The notes under the pieces were generated by a model. It worked only from the letters and a program-made list of their open reading frames with translations. It did not search any database and was not told the DNA's origin. A stretch of 64,000 nucleotides of DNA. Source: Xenorhabdus budapestensis. GTDB lineage: Bacteria > Pseudomonadota > Gammaproteobacteria > Enterobacterales > Enterobacteriaceae. The first letter of the stretch is position 1, and each line of letters starts with the position of its first letter. The position numbers and the translations under genes are program-made. Below are positions 28,102 through 38,011 of this stretch, in pieces. Where the stretch lies: assembly GCF_002632465.1 (NCBI RefSeq), contig NZ_NIBS01000017.1:1-64000 (forward strand), given 5' to 3'.

Positions 28102-31100
28102 ATGGCTAATTTATCGACATTGACGGTCGGCTTGCTGGTTAATGCCACCGCGTTTAAATCCCGGATCATGGATGCCTATCGTTATGCCGGGCGGGAATCA
28201 GAACGTTTTACGGATAAGGCGGGATTGGATGCCAAGAAACTGAAAAAGACCTACAGTTCACTGGCATCACATATTAAATCCGTTTCCGGGCAACTGGCGT
28301 TACTGGCAGGCACCGGCTTTTCACTGAATACGGTTATCTCCCATACCCGTAAATACGGGCAGGCGTTATCTGACCTGTCCGCCATTACTGGTGCAACAGG
28401 CGAGCAGTTAAAGAAACTGGATGAAAACGCCCAACGGATTGGACGTACCACGGAATTCGGCGCAACCCGCATTGCTGAGGCGTTTAAGCTGATGGCCTCA
28501 GCAAAGCCAGAACTGCTGAAAAGTACCGAGGCACTGACGTTGGCAACCGAGAAAGCGGTGATACTGGCGCAGGCATCCGGTATTGATTTACCGGATGCGA
28601 CTCGTGCATTGGCGTTATCGCTTAATCAGTTCGGTGCCAGTGCAGAACAGGCTGACCGCTTTATTAACATACTGGCGGCTGGGGCGAAATACGGTTCTTC
28701 CGAAATTAACGAAACGGCGCAGGCCATTAAAAATGGTGGCACCGCAGCGGCACAGGCAGGGATCAGCTTTGAAGAGTTAGGCGCAGCTATCCAGATACTG
28801 GCGGAACGTGGCATTAAAGGCGGCGAGGCAGGCACTGCCATTCGTAACGTGATACTGGCGCTGGAACGCTCGACAGACAAAAATCTGAAACCTTCGGTTG
28901 TTGGTCTGTCGTCGGCATTGGGATCCCTGACGGGCAAAAACCTCTCGACCGCACAGGCGGTGAAATTATTCGGGCGGGCGAATGTCAGTGCGGCGTCTAA
29001 TTTAGTCACCGGGCGGGAAAAACTGGAAGAACTGACCCAAGCTCTGACCGGAACGCAGGTCGCTTATGAACAGGTCAGTGCGCGTGCTAATAACCTTGGG
29101 GCTGATCTGGATGTGCTGATGAGTGCCTTTGAAGGCATGGCTTTGAAAATCGGGCAGAGTGCTGACGGCTCATTACGTACCGGGGTGCAGGGGGCAACCA
29201 ATGCGATTAATGCGTTGTCCGAAAACTTTAATCTGGTTGCCAGTGTGGCATTGCATACGTTAATTCCTGTGATGGCGACTAAGCTGACTGCGGGATTACG
29301 TGAAAATATGATGGCATGGCGCGCCACCGAAAAAGCAGCTCGTGATGTTGCTAAACAGCAGGCAGAAACCGCAAAACGGACAATTGAACAGGCCAATGCC
29401 ACGCTGCGTTCAACGGAAGCACAGGGCAGGCACATTCAATATCTGGAAAGAACAAACCGTTTGCACGGTCTTTCCGTCAATTACGCAAAAGAAAAAAGAA
29501 CCCTGATCCGGCAGGAAACTGAAGCTCTCAAATTGCAAACACAGGCAACCGGGCAACTTGAAGCGGCTAACCGCCGGCTTTCTTATTCCTATCGGGCATT
29601 ATCTGCCGCCGGGGGAGTTGCCCGTGGCGCACTTGCCATGATTGGTGGGCCATTTGGTGCAGCGATGTTGGCGGGTTCAGCCTTGTATGGATTATATAAC
29701 CATAGCGTTCAAGCCAGAGAGGGGTTGCGGCACTTAAAGGATGAAACCGTTGAAACGGTGGCTGGACTGCAACGTCTTTCCAGAATTAAGGTGGACGTCG
29801 AGCTTGATAAAACTGACGATGATATCAACCAACTGAAAGAAGAACTCAAGCAGATTGATAGCCAACTGGAACGGTATTCTCAAACCCGAATCAAGCGATT
29901 ACAAAATCGTCAAAAAGGGTTCTTGAGTTTTCTTTATGAAGACCCGAAAGCAGTTGAAAAGCAAGGTCGGGTATTACTCAGTCGGCGAGAAGATGTTCTA
30001 AAAGGGATAGAAAATAAAACCGCCAGAAAGAAAAACCTGCAGGCAACATCGGTAGCGGGTATCTTTGACCAGCCACCGTCTGAGCCGCCAAAATACGAGG
30101 GGAACGGCACGGGTAATCCGTGGACAGGCCAGGATCTCATCAAAGAAGAGAAACAAGGCAAACAACTACTTAACCTTTATCAGCAGTTACGCAAGGAAAT
30201 TGAGCAGACCCATGCCATCAGCCTGGATCGCATCCGATTCAGCGAGAAAGAAATGCTGGGTAAAATCCATGAAGTCGGCAAATCGGGTATGGCTTCGGAA
30301 AGTGAGCTTCAACGCTTAAAAGTACTCAATGCTGAAAATCACCAAAAACAGCGGCTGGAACTGGCAGAAAAATATGCTCCGGCAGCCGCATTGATCCGGC
30401 AGGAAAGAGACGCCAGTGCAGAACTGAAAGCGCTGTATAACGAACGGTTATTAACCGAACAGGAATACCTGTCCGCCAGTAAAACGCTGTATCAAACGTC
30501 GATGAAAGACAAATTAGCGGAACAGGCAAAGCAAATTGCCGCCCCGTATCTGGATAGGGCGGGGGAGGTCGATCCGGTTGTGCAACTGCAAAATCAGCTG
30601 ACTGAGCAACAAGCGCTCTATGACAGCTATTACCGCAATGGCCTTATCAGCAAGGAACGTCATGAACAGTTAATGACTGCTGCCGCTTATCGTTCTAACG
30701 GCGCGCAATTGGCTGTCGCTAAAGATTTATACGCCTCGCAAGGGGATTTCCAGAAAATGCAGATGGATCTGCTGGATGTGGTCGAGCAACGTACGGGGAG
30801 TGCGTTAACCGGCATGTTGACGGGCACAAAATCCTTTTCAGAATCCATGCGGGAACTGTCGGCCTCACTGGCGCAATCTATTATTCAGGATCTGGTTCGT
30901 ATTGCAGTACAGGCATTGATCACCAAAGCCCTCTTCGGTTTCTTTGGGGGTGCTATGGGAAGCATGGGTGCCAGCGCATTGTCTTCGGCGGGAGGCGGCC
31001 TGTCTTTGATGGGTTCTGGCACAACAATGACCCCGGATGTCTGGAAGAGTCCCATCATGAATGCGAAAGGCGGCGTTTATCAATCTGAGGATTTAAGTCA

Positions 31101-31437
31101 GTACAGCGGGCAGATTGTCAGTCAACCGACTCTGTTTGCTTTTGCCAAAGGCGGTGGGGTGATGGGGGAAGCCGGCCCAGAAGCGATCTTACCTTTAAAA
31201 CGGGGTGCTGACGGCAAGCTGGGGGTTCAGGCCACAGGTAGTACGGGCAACCAGACCTTTAACTCCGTCCATATTGTGATCCATTCCGAGGGGACTCATG
31301 ACACGAAAACATCGAGTGGTGCCGAGTCTGCGGGGCAGGACATCGCGAAATTTGTCGATCAGCGATTCAAATTTTTGCTGCATAAAAGTCTGAGTCAAGG
31401 TGGTGAACTCAGTGCTGCGATTAAAGGAGGCCGATGA
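28102..31437 (+). CDS. Tape measure protein
   Basis: This 1111-aa protein sets tail length and later assists DNA passage. The N-terminus contains a TP901-type core (TDKAGLDAKKLKKTYSSL and ITGATGEQLKKLDENAQRIG). Long helical/coiled stretches occupy about residues 420-900. Hydrophobic Gly/Ala segments occur near residues 505-525 and 935-975. The C-terminus has AGPEAILPLKRGADGKLGVQ. It overlaps the next gene by 4 bp. Confidence 0.93.
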   Translation: MANLSTLTVGLLVNATAFKSRIMDAYRYAGRESERFTDKAGLDAKKLKKTYSSLASHIKSVSGQLALLAGTGFSLNTVISHTRKYGQALSDLSAITGATGEQLKKLDENAQRIGRTTEFGATRIAEAFKLMASAKPELLKSTEALTLATEKAVILAQASGIDLPDATRALALSLNQFGASAEQADRFINILAAGAKYGSSEINETAQAIKNGGTAAAQAGISFEELGAAIQILAERGIKGGEAGTAIRNVILALERSTDKNLKPSVVGLSSALGSLTGKNLSTAQAVKLFGRANVSAASNLVTGREKLEELTQALTGTQVAYEQVSARANNLGADLDVLMSAFEGMALKIGQSADGSLRTGVQGATNAINALSENFNLVASVALHTLIPVMATKLTAGLRENMMAWRATEKAARDVAKQQAETAKRTIEQANATLRSTEAQGRHIQYLERTNRLHGLSVNYAKEKRTLIRQETEALKLQTQATGQLEAANRRLSYSYRALSAAGGVARGALAMIGGPFGAAMLAGSALYGLYNHSVQAREGLRHLKDETVETVAGLQRLSRIKVDVELDKTDDDINQLKEELKQIDSQLERYSQTRIKRLQNRQKGFLSFLYEDPKAVEKQGRVLLSRREDVLKGIENKTARKKNLQATSVAGIFDQPPSEPPKYEGNGTGNPWTGQDLIKEEKQGKQLLNLYQQLRKEIEQTHAISLDRIRFSEKEMLGKIHEVGKSGMASESELQRLKVLNAENHQKQRLELAEKYAPAAALIRQERDASAELKALYNERLLTEQEYLSASKTLYQTSMKDKLAEQAKQIAAPYLDRAGEVDPVVQLQNQLTEQQALYDSYYRNGLISKERHEQLMTAAAYRSNGAQLAVAKDLYASQGDFQKMQMDLLDVVEQRTGSALTGMLTGTKSFSESMRELSASLAQSIIQDLVRIAVQALITKALFGFFGGAMGSMGASALSSAGGGLSLMGSGTTMTPDVWKSPIMNAKGGVYQSEDLSQYSGQIVSQPTLFAFAKGGGVMGEAGPEAILPLKRGADGKLGVQATGSTGNQTFNSVHIVIHSEGTHDTKTSSGAESAGQDIAKFVDQRFKFLLHKSLSQGGELSAAIKGGR

Positions 31438-31769
31438 TGATAAAAACCTTTGATTTTCCTGTAAGGATAGGCGCGAGTGGCGAGTTTGAGCCGATTGTAC
31501 GTGCTGTCCAATTCGGTGATGGTTATAAGCAGACATCCGGCGATGGGATCAACGCGCAGCGCGAAAATTGGCCCTTGTCTTTTGTCGGGACACTGTCTGA
31601 TATCCAGCCGATTATCGCTTTTTTGCGTGAGCATCAGGGCTGGCGCGCATTTAAATGGCGTAATCCGCTCTCTGAACCGGGATTGTATCAGGCAGGAAAA
31701 TTCACTGTTCAGGCCAATGGCGTTTATTTCACGCTCTCCGTGACCTTCACCCGTATCTATCATCCGTAA
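31434..31769 (+). CDS. Minor tail protein M-like
   Basis: This 111-aa protein contains the lambda gpM pattern VQFGDGYKQTSGDGINAQRENWPL and FLREHQGWRAFKWRNPLSEPGLY. It belongs to the tail-tip assembly set M-L-K-I-J in order. Confidence 0.92.
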   Translation: MMIKTFDFPVRIGASGEFEPIVRAVQFGDGYKQTSGDGINAQRENWPLSFVGTLSDIQPIIAFLREHQGWRAFKWRNPLSEPGLYQAGKFTVQANGVYFTLSVTFTRIYHP

Positions 31770-31780
31770 GGGATTTCATC

Positions 31781-32518
31781 ATGACCATGAATGCAACACT
31801 TCAGCGGCTTGAGCCGGGAAGTAAAATTGTCTTATTGGCTGTCGATGGCTCGGTATTTGGCGGGCCTGTCTTGTACTTTCACAATCATCCTATCCCTTAT
31901 ACCGAGGCTGAGCTGGAAAATAGCGGGAACTTACCGGTGAAATCTCTCTGGTGGCAGGGTGTAGAATACAAACCGTGGCCCGTCAGCATTGAAGGGCTGG
32001 AAGTGACCAGTGATGGAAGGGCGGTATCTCCTACTCTCAATGTGGCCAATCTGGACGGCACGCTCAGTGCATTGTGTTTGGCTTACCAAAACATGGTGCA
32101 AGCGCGTGTCACGATCCGCATGACCTTTACGCATTATCTGGATGCGCGTAATTTCCCTGACGGCAACCCGCAAGCTGATCCGAAACAGGAAAAAATCGAT
32201 GTTTTCTACATCGACAGCAAAACTCAGGAAGATAACGAAAGCATCCAGTTTTCGCTCTCTTCTCCCGCCGATTTACAGGGAATTAAAATTCCGACCCGGC
32301 AAATTCACAGCCTGTGTACATGGTGCATCCGTGGACAGTATCGCCAGTCACCGTGTGGCTATACCGGCACCCGTTATTTTAATGAAAGAGGCAAGCCGAC
32401 TGATGATCCGGCCTCTGATGCCTGTGGGGGATTAATGAGCGATTGTAAAAAACGTTTTGGTGACACAGAGCAATTGCCCTTTGGCGGGTTTCCCGGTTCG
32501 GCTTTACTGAGGCGCTAA
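31781..32518 (+). CDS. Minor tail protein L-like
   Basis: This 245-aa protein has the conserved C-terminal cysteines CTWCIRGQYRQSPCGYTGTRYF..CGG..DCKKRFG, which in lambda gpL hold an iron-sulfur cluster. The N-terminal half is beta-rich. It lies between M and K as expected. Confidence 0.92.
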   Translation: MTMNATLQRLEPGSKIVLLAVDGSVFGGPVLYFHNHPIPYTEAELENSGNLPVKSLWWQGVEYKPWPVSIEGLEVTSDGRAVSPTLNVANLDGTLSALCLAYQNMVQARVTIRMTFTHYLDARNFPDGNPQADPKQEKIDVFYIDSKTQEDNESIQFSLSSPADLQGIKIPTRQIHSLCTWCIRGQYRQSPCGYTGTRYFNERGKPTDDPASDACGGLMSDCKKRFGDTEQLPFGGFPGSALLRR

Positions 32519-32520
32519 CT

Positions 32521-33267
32521 ATGACAATACTGAGAAAATCGACCACCCGCGCCATTATGGCGCATGCCCAAGCCGCCTACCCGGATGAATGCTGCGGGCT
32601 GATCATTCAGCAGCGTCGCCGACAGCACTATCTTCCCTGTCGCAATACCGCACCGTCATCCACGGAACAGTTCCGTATTCACCCGGAGGATTATACTGTT
32701 GCCGAAGACCAAGGCACGATTGTTGCCATTGTCCACAGCCACCCCGATGCGACGACACAACCGAGCCCGTTGGATATAGCCCAATGTGATCTGTCACAAA
32801 CGCCATGGGTGATTGTTTCATGGCCGGAAGGGGATATCCGTACTCTGATGCCCATGGCAGGCATTAAGCCATTAATAGGTCGCCCGTTCGTGCACGGTAT
32901 TTGGGATTGTTATGCCATCGTGAGTGATTGGTACAAACTGGAACGAACTCTTGAACTCCCTGATTTTGAACGTACCGATGGCTGGTGGGATCGGGGAGAA
33001 AATCTGTATATGAAACAGTATGCCGCTGCCGGATTTGTCGCGTGTAGCGGTGAATTACAGGCAGGGGATGTGATCATTATGCAGGTACAGGCCAATGAAC
33101 CCAACCATGCCGGTGTTTATCTGGGTGACGGCCTGATGTTACACCATCTGTACGGGCAGCTCAGTAAGCGCGAACCCTATCATGGCTACTGGCAGGAACG
33201 CACCATCATAACCTTGCGTCACGCATCCGTTTCGGCGGATTTTTTGTTTAGGGGAGTCACATCATGA
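32521..33267 (+). CDS. Tail assembly protein K-like (JAB/MPN + NlpC/P60)
   Basis: This 248-aa protein has two peptidase domains. The N-terminal JAB1/Mov34 domain has HSHPDATTQPSPLDIAQCD (His-x-His...Asp metal site, near residues 79-97). The C-terminal NlpC/P60 domain has HGIWDCYAIVSDWY with the catalytic Cys. It aids tail-tip assembly and possibly cell-wall penetration. Confidence 0.93.
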   Translation: MTILRKSTTRAIMAHAQAAYPDECCGLIIQQRRRQHYLPCRNTAPSSTEQFRIHPEDYTVAEDQGTIVAIVHSHPDATTQPSPLDIAQCDLSQTPWVIVSWPEGDIRTLMPMAGIKPLIGRPFVHGIWDCYAIVSDWYKLERTLELPDFERTDGWWDRGENLYMKQYAAAGFVACSGELQAGDVIIMQVQANEPNHAGVYLGDGLMLHHLYGQLSKREPYHGYWQERTIITLRHASVSADFLFRGVTS

Positions 33268-33839
33268 ACACATTACGCACCGTGCGGCTTTACGGTGTAC
33301 TGGGGACTCAGTTCGGCCGAGTGCATCAACTGGCTGTCTCTACCCCGCAGGAAGCAATCCGGGCATTATCCGTGCTGATGAAAGGGTTTGAACGCTTCCT
33401 GCTGACTGCCAAAGAGCAGGGGCTGACCTTTGCCGTGTTTAACGGAAAACGTAATATCAGCCGGGAAGAGCTGGTGTTTTCCGGACAGGACGATATCCGC
33501 ATTGCGCCAATGATTATCGGCAGCAAAAATGCCGGTGTCTTTCAGACTATTCTGGGCGCGGTCATGGTGGTGGCCGGCACGTTCTTGTGGGCAACCCCGT
33601 TTGGTGCGCCGATGGTCATGTCCGGGGTGGGGATGATGTTGGGTGGCGTGGTGCAAATGCTCTCACCGATGCCGGGCGGACTGGCCCGGCGCGAAGATCC
33701 CGATAACAAGCCCTCCTATGCGTTCGGGGGACCGGTGAATACGGTTGCGCAGGGCAATCCCGTACCTATTGGCTACGGCAGACGCCGCATTGGTGGCGCT
33801 ATTATTTCAGCCGGTATCTATGCTGAAGACCAACAATAA
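33264..33839 (+). CDS. Tail assembly protein I-like
   Basis: This 191-aa protein resembles lambda gpI: a ubiquitin-like N-terminal half (RTVRLYGVLGTQFGRVHQLAV) and a hydrophobic Gly-rich segment (AVMVVAGTFLWATPFGAPMVMSG), followed by NPVPIGYGRRRIGGAIISAG. It overlaps K by 4 bp. Confidence 0.9.
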   Translation: MNTLRTVRLYGVLGTQFGRVHQLAVSTPQEAIRALSVLMKGFERFLLTAKEQGLTFAVFNGKRNISREELVFSGQDDIRIAPMIIGSKNAGVFQTILGAVMVVAGTFLWATPFGAPMVMSGVGMMLGGVVQMLSPMPGGLARREDPDNKPSYAFGGPVNTVAQGNPVPIGYGRRRIGGAIISAGIYAEDQQ

Positions 33840-33856
33840 CGTGCTGAGGATGAAGT

Positions 33857-36490
33857 ATGGAAAAGCAGCCCATTTTGGGTAATAAAGGCGGACGCCAGCA
33901 GCCACGCACGCCGGTGGAAGCACCGGACTCGCTGCAATCCACTTCCTATACCAAGATCCTTCTTGCCCTCGGTGAAGGCGAATTTGCCGGCGAGCTGGAT
34001 GGCCGACGTATTTTTCTGGATAACACGCCACTTATCGGTGCCGATGGCTCGCCTAATTTTGAAGGGGTCAAATGGGAATTCCGTCCCGGTACGCCCCATC
34101 AGGCCTATATTCCCGGTATGCCGGCGGTCGAAAATGCCCGAACGGTGAGTGCTGAACTGGTCAACTCGTGGGTCACGACGGTCACCAATACCCAACTGTC
34201 AGCGGTTCGCCTGCGGTTATCGTGGCCCCAGTTGCAGCAGCAAAAAGAGAACGGAGACACGGTGGGTTATCGCATTGACTATGCCATTGACCTTGCCACT
34301 GATGGCGGCGCTTTCAAGGAAATCCTGAAAACCGCTGTTGATGGCAAAACTACCACCAAATATGAACGTTCCCATCGGGTAGATTTACCCGCTGCTTATT
34401 CGGGCTGGCAGGTGCGCCTTCGGCGGTTGACGCCAAAACAAAACAGCAACCGGATCGCGGATGCCATGGTAGTGGAAGCCATTACTGAGGTGATCGACGC
34501 TAAATTAAGCTACCCGGAAACGGCCCTGTTATTTATTCAGTTTGATGCCAAACAGTTCCGCAATATCCCGCAAATCACCTGTGAGCCGAAGATGCGCATC
34601 ATCCGCGTGCCCGCCAATTATAACCCGGACAGCCGCCGCTATTATGGTAGTTGGGACGGCACCTTCAAATGGGCATGGAGTGACAATCCGGCCTGGGTGC
34701 TGTACGACCTGATGATCAATGACCGATTCAGTATCGGCATCCGGGTGAAAGCGGAAAACCTGACTCTGGCAAAATGGGATCTGTACACCATCGCACAATA
34801 TTGTGATCAGATGGTGTCGGATGGTGAAGGTGGCGAAGAGCCCCGTTTTACCTGCAATGTGTATATTCAGTCACAGGAAGACGCCTGGGTTGTGTTGCGT
34901 GATATTGCGGGGATCTTCCGGGGGATGACGTTCTGGGCCAATAATAACATGAACGTGCTGGCGGATATGCCCCGTGACAGGGATTATCTCTTTACGGGGG
35001 CCAATGTACGTGACGGTAAATTCACCTATGCCAGTGCCAGTGAGAAAACCCATTATTCTACGGCGATGGTGAGTTGGTCTGATCCGCAGAACGGCTATCA
35101 GGATGCGATCGAACCGGTGTTTGAGCATCGCCTGATACGTCGCTATGGTATCCGGCAGGCCGATATTACCGCCATTGGTTGTACCCGCCAGAGTGAAGCT
35201 ATCCGGCGTGGAAAATGGGTACTGTATACCAATGAACACGACCGGACCGTCACCTTCACTGTTGGACTGGAGGGGCGTATTCCTCTGCCGGGTTACCTTA
35301 TCGGCATATCGGATAATCTGCTGTCAGGAGCCGGCAGAAGTGGGCGTATTCAGGCTGTGCCGAGGCGATATATGCTCACGTTGGATCGGGTGCCATCAGC
35401 AAAATCGGGGGACTGGTTGGTCGTCAACCTGCCTTCCGGTAAAACAGGAAAGGATCTCATTACCGCGATCAACGGACAGGACGTTTCCGTGAGTAGCGGT
35501 GGCTATGCTTATTCAGATCTCCCGGAGGCGGGGGCCGTCTGGTCCATTGAATCCAGCTATAGCGTGGAACACCCTTTCCGGGTGATGGGTATCAAAGCAG
35601 GGGAAGACGGTGTCTCGTTTGAGATTACGGCAGTTGAGCATAACCCAGACAAGTATGCGCTTATCGACAGGAACACCCGTATTGACGAACGCCCCGTGGC
35701 TACTCTTCCACCCAGTGTTCAGCCCGCGCCGAAGCATGTCCGTATCGACAGTGATACGGCAATCAATCAGGGTATAATCACTGCAACGTTGCAAATCACA
35801 TGGGATGCCGCCGACAGTGCCGTGGCCTATGACGTCGAATGGCGTAAAGACAACGGCAACTGGATAACCGCGCCCCGGACGACCGCCCGGCGTCTTGAGG
35901 TGCCGAACGTCGATGAGGGTCGTTATGAGGCACGGGTCAGGGCGATGAATGCCGCGGCAATCTCCAGTCTTTGGACGACCACACGGGATACCCTGCTGGA
36001 AAGATACACAAGGCCGCCATCGGAACCGCAGTCCTTCCAAACCACGCCGCTACTTTTTGGTATTCGGTTGGACTGGGATTTTGCTAATCCGGCCGATATT
36101 CTGCTGAAAACGGAAATTGGCTACAACAAAAGCGGAGAAGATGATGACACGTTGCAGTTCGCTGATATTGCCTATCCGCAACGCACCCACACGTTGCAGG
36201 GGCTGACAGCCGGGGAGAAACTGTACTTTCGGGCACGGCTGGTGGACAAATCAGGTCATGCTTCAGCGTGGACGTCTCTGGTCAGTGGCCACGCATCCAA
36301 TGATACCGGCTGGATAGTGGAAGCCAGTCGGGATCATTTTCTGGATGCCGAAACCGGGCGGTGCTTGCAGGAACAGCTTGCTGAACAGGCCAGAGTCGAT
36401 ACGCGTCACAAGCAATCCGCTGCAGAGAATGCGCAGGCCATTGAGAAATTGCATGACATGCTGAAAGATCTTCAGCAACGCACACGGTAA
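33857..36490 (+). CDS. Host specificity / central tail tip protein J-like
   Basis: This 877-aa tail-tip protein is shorter than lambda J (1132 aa). The N-terminal two thirds resemble J (NKGGRQQPRTPVEAPDSLQS, SYTKILLALGEGE, LYDLMINDRFSIG). Fibronectin-III-like segments follow at about residues 620-800. The end is a short coiled coil (QARVDTRHKQSAAENAQAIE), lacking the usual C-terminal receptor-binding part. No fibre gene follows, so host binding may be lost. Confidence 0.9.
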   Translation: MEKQPILGNKGGRQQPRTPVEAPDSLQSTSYTKILLALGEGEFAGELDGRRIFLDNTPLIGADGSPNFEGVKWEFRPGTPHQAYIPGMPAVENARTVSAELVNSWVTTVTNTQLSAVRLRLSWPQLQQQKENGDTVGYRIDYAIDLATDGGAFKEILKTAVDGKTTTKYERSHRVDLPAAYSGWQVRLRRLTPKQNSNRIADAMVVEAITEVIDAKLSYPETALLFIQFDAKQFRNIPQITCEPKMRIIRVPANYNPDSRRYYGSWDGTFKWAWSDNPAWVLYDLMINDRFSIGIRVKAENLTLAKWDLYTIAQYCDQMVSDGEGGEEPRFTCNVYIQSQEDAWVVLRDIAGIFRGMTFWANNNMNVLADMPRDRDYLFTGANVRDGKFTYASASEKTHYSTAMVSWSDPQNGYQDAIEPVFEHRLIRRYGIRQADITAIGCTRQSEAIRRGKWVLYTNEHDRTVTFTVGLEGRIPLPGYLIGISDNLLSGAGRSGRIQAVPRRYMLTLDRVPSAKSGDWLVVNLPSGKTGKDLITAINGQDVSVSSGGYAYSDLPEAGAVWSIESSYSVEHPFRVMGIKAGEDGVSFEITAVEHNPDKYALIDRNTRIDERPVATLPPSVQPAPKHVRIDSDTAINQGIITATLQITWDAADSAVAYDVEWRKDNGNWITAPRTTARRLEVPNVDEGRYEARVRAMNAAAISSLWTTTRDTLLERYTRPPSEPQSFQTTPLLFGIRLDWDFANPADILLKTEIGYNKSGEDDDTLQFADIAYPQRTHTLQGLTAGEKLYFRARLVDKSGHASAWTSLVSGHASNDTGWIVEASRDHFLDAETGRCLQEQLAEQARVDTRHKQSAAENAQAIEKLHDMLKDLQQRTR

Positions 36491-36517
36491 TCTGCTAACG
36501 ATAGTCTCCGAGTATCA

Positions 36518-36946
36518 TTATGGGTTCGGCTCCCATGGGTTGAGGAGCGTCACCCCTGAGGACTGAAAATCGGCTACGTTACGCGTGACTACCGTCATAC
36601 CATGCACGAGCGCTGTCGCCGCAATCAGCGCATCACGCTCGCTGCATCTGTCTGGTACGTGCAATCGGGCGCAGCGTTGTGCTACGGCTGTATCGACAGG
36701 CAAGGTTCGTTCAGAGAACTCCGGTAAGACATGTTGCTCCAGCCACGCCCGCAGTATAGCCCCCTGTGTGGCGTCCTTACGCTCAATCAATAAAATGCCA
36801 AGTTCTAATTCCATGATGGTGATGGCGGACACAAAGAGATCGGCGGCATCAACTTTTTCAGCCCATGCCGCTACGTTCGGATCAGCCTTCCCAGCGCGAA
36901 TTTTTCGTAGCTCGGACACGACATTGGTATCGAGTACATACATCAT
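36518..36946 (-). CDS. PIN-domain toxin (VapC/FitB type)
   Basis: This 142-aa PIN-domain nuclease has acidic residues at the expected sites: MYVLDTNVVSELRK (Asp), AITIMELELGI (Glu), SERDALIAATALVHGMTVVTRNVADF (two Asp). It would cut RNA unless bound by its antitoxin. The start overlaps the antitoxin stop as ATGA. The pair lies opposite to and just after the J gene. Confidence 0.92.
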   Translation of the reverse strand: MMYVLDTNVVSELRKIRAGKADPNVAAWAEKVDAADLFVSAITIMELELGILLIERKDATQGAILRAWLEQHVLPEFSERTLPVDTAVAQRCARLHVPDRCSERDALIAATALVHGMTVVTRNVADFQSSGVTLLNPWEPNP

Positions 36947-37197
36947 GAGAAATCAGCCGGACGAGTGCCGATAGTCACGGGCTGGGGTTCAAACTCAATG
37001 TCCGCAACGCCCGGCATCGCCAGCGAATCGGCAATGTTGCGATGCTGCTTTGTTAGCAGACGGTATTCTTCGATGCTCAACAGCACATGCGCAGGCTTGC
37101 CGCGATCAGTGATGAATACCGGGCCATTTTTGGTTGCTTTCTTCGCGCGGGTCACATCCTGGTTCAGCTCCCGGCTGGAGAGAGTGGTGATAGTCAT
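36943..37197 (-). CDS. Phd/YefM-family antitoxin
   Basis: This 84-aa antitoxin has the Phd pattern SSRELNQDVTRAKKATKNGPVFITDRGKPAHVLLSIEEYRLL. It binds the PIN toxin and represses their shared promoter. Pairing of Phd-type antitoxin with a PIN toxin is common. Confidence 0.92.
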   Translation of the reverse strand: MTITTLSSRELNQDVTRAKKATKNGPVFITDRGKPAHVLLSIEEYRLLTKQHRNIADSLAMPGVADIEFEPQPVTIGTRPADFS

Positions 37198-37542
37198 GGT
37201 TGTACCTCCTGCTTAAATTAGCTATATAGGTACATTACTACATTATAAATAATAGTGCAAAGTTTGTTCACTTTGCCATTTTCCCAAATGGCGGCGGGTA
37301 ATACGGCTGTTGGTTTTACCACTCTTTGATGTCCGGTATGAGGCAGCTATTCCGAGCCGATAGTCAATAGAAATGGAATACATTCGCTGTCGTTATTTTG
37401 CGAGCCGTTTTGCAAAGGTCATTTTTGTCAGTGGCATGTTATTTGGGCGGGGGATAGAGTGGCGGTGAAAATTTAGACGCGGCTTTAACGTGCTGGAAAC
37501 ACGATAAAACCGCTAACCACAACAACTACAGGACTAGTTCTT
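37198..37542. other. Gap with no clear gene
   Basis: The AT-rich left end (about 37210-37260) probably contains the antitoxin-toxin promoter. The right half would carry the symE promoter. No supported reading frame. In E. coli an antisense RNA (SymR) covers the symE 5' region; I cannot identify one here. Confidence 0.4.
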
Positions 37543-37872
37543 ATGGCTAACGCGCATTCTACTGCAGGCACTCGCATTTACAAAATTTCCCAACCGGAAC
37601 GTTATCAGAAAGTGGTTTACCGCCCCAAGGGGGTTAACCGCACGATCCCTGCCATCAATTTAAGCGGAAAATGGCTGCTGGAAGCCGGGTTCTCTATTAA
37701 TGATCCGTTAAAAATCAGAGTGATGCCTGGTTGTTTGATCATCACGGCCCAAAATTTTCATGAACTGTGGCATTGCTTAAAAAGCCTGAATGAAGGCGAA
37801 TGGGATGATATCGCCGTGGCACGCTGGCTGCGGCAATTTCCCGGAAAATTAAGTAAAAAGCTACCAGGATAA
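37543..37872 (+). CDS. SymE-family toxin
   Basis: This 109-aa protein has the SymE-like AbrB-fold segment PAINLSGKWLLEAGFSINDPLKIRVMPGCLIIT. E. coli SymE is an SOS-induced toxin restrained by antisense RNA; whether this homologue is toxic is unknown. AGGA lies before ATG 37543. It is followed by a second SymE-like gene. Confidence 0.8.
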   Translation: MANAHSTAGTRIYKISQPERYQKVVYRPKGVNRTIPAINLSGKWLLEAGFSINDPLKIRVMPGCLIITAQNFHELWHCLKSLNEGEWDDIAVARWLRQFPGKLSKKLPG

Positions 37873-38011
37873 ACTCATAATGCCATGTTTTATCAATTAA
37901 AACACAATATTGAACGCTCCTGCGTTAGTTGCGCTTTGCACTGAAATGGCAAAATTTTTCTTTTGCGAAGTCGCTCGCATTTTATTTTATTAATCAACAA
38001 AGAAGGAACCT

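Larger units (their letters stand above)
9756..36490. mobile_element. Lambdoid prophage at argU (probably defective)
   Basis: The block starts right after the tRNA and holds regulation, replication, lysis, head and tail modules in normal lambdoid order. Heads are HK97-like, tails lambda-like. I found no integrase, no tail-fibre or chaperone gene after J, and no second copy of the tRNA 3' end. The left end is clear; the right end is set at the last phage gene and is approximate. Toxin-antitoxin genes at 36518-39030 may also belong to it. Confidence 0.85.
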
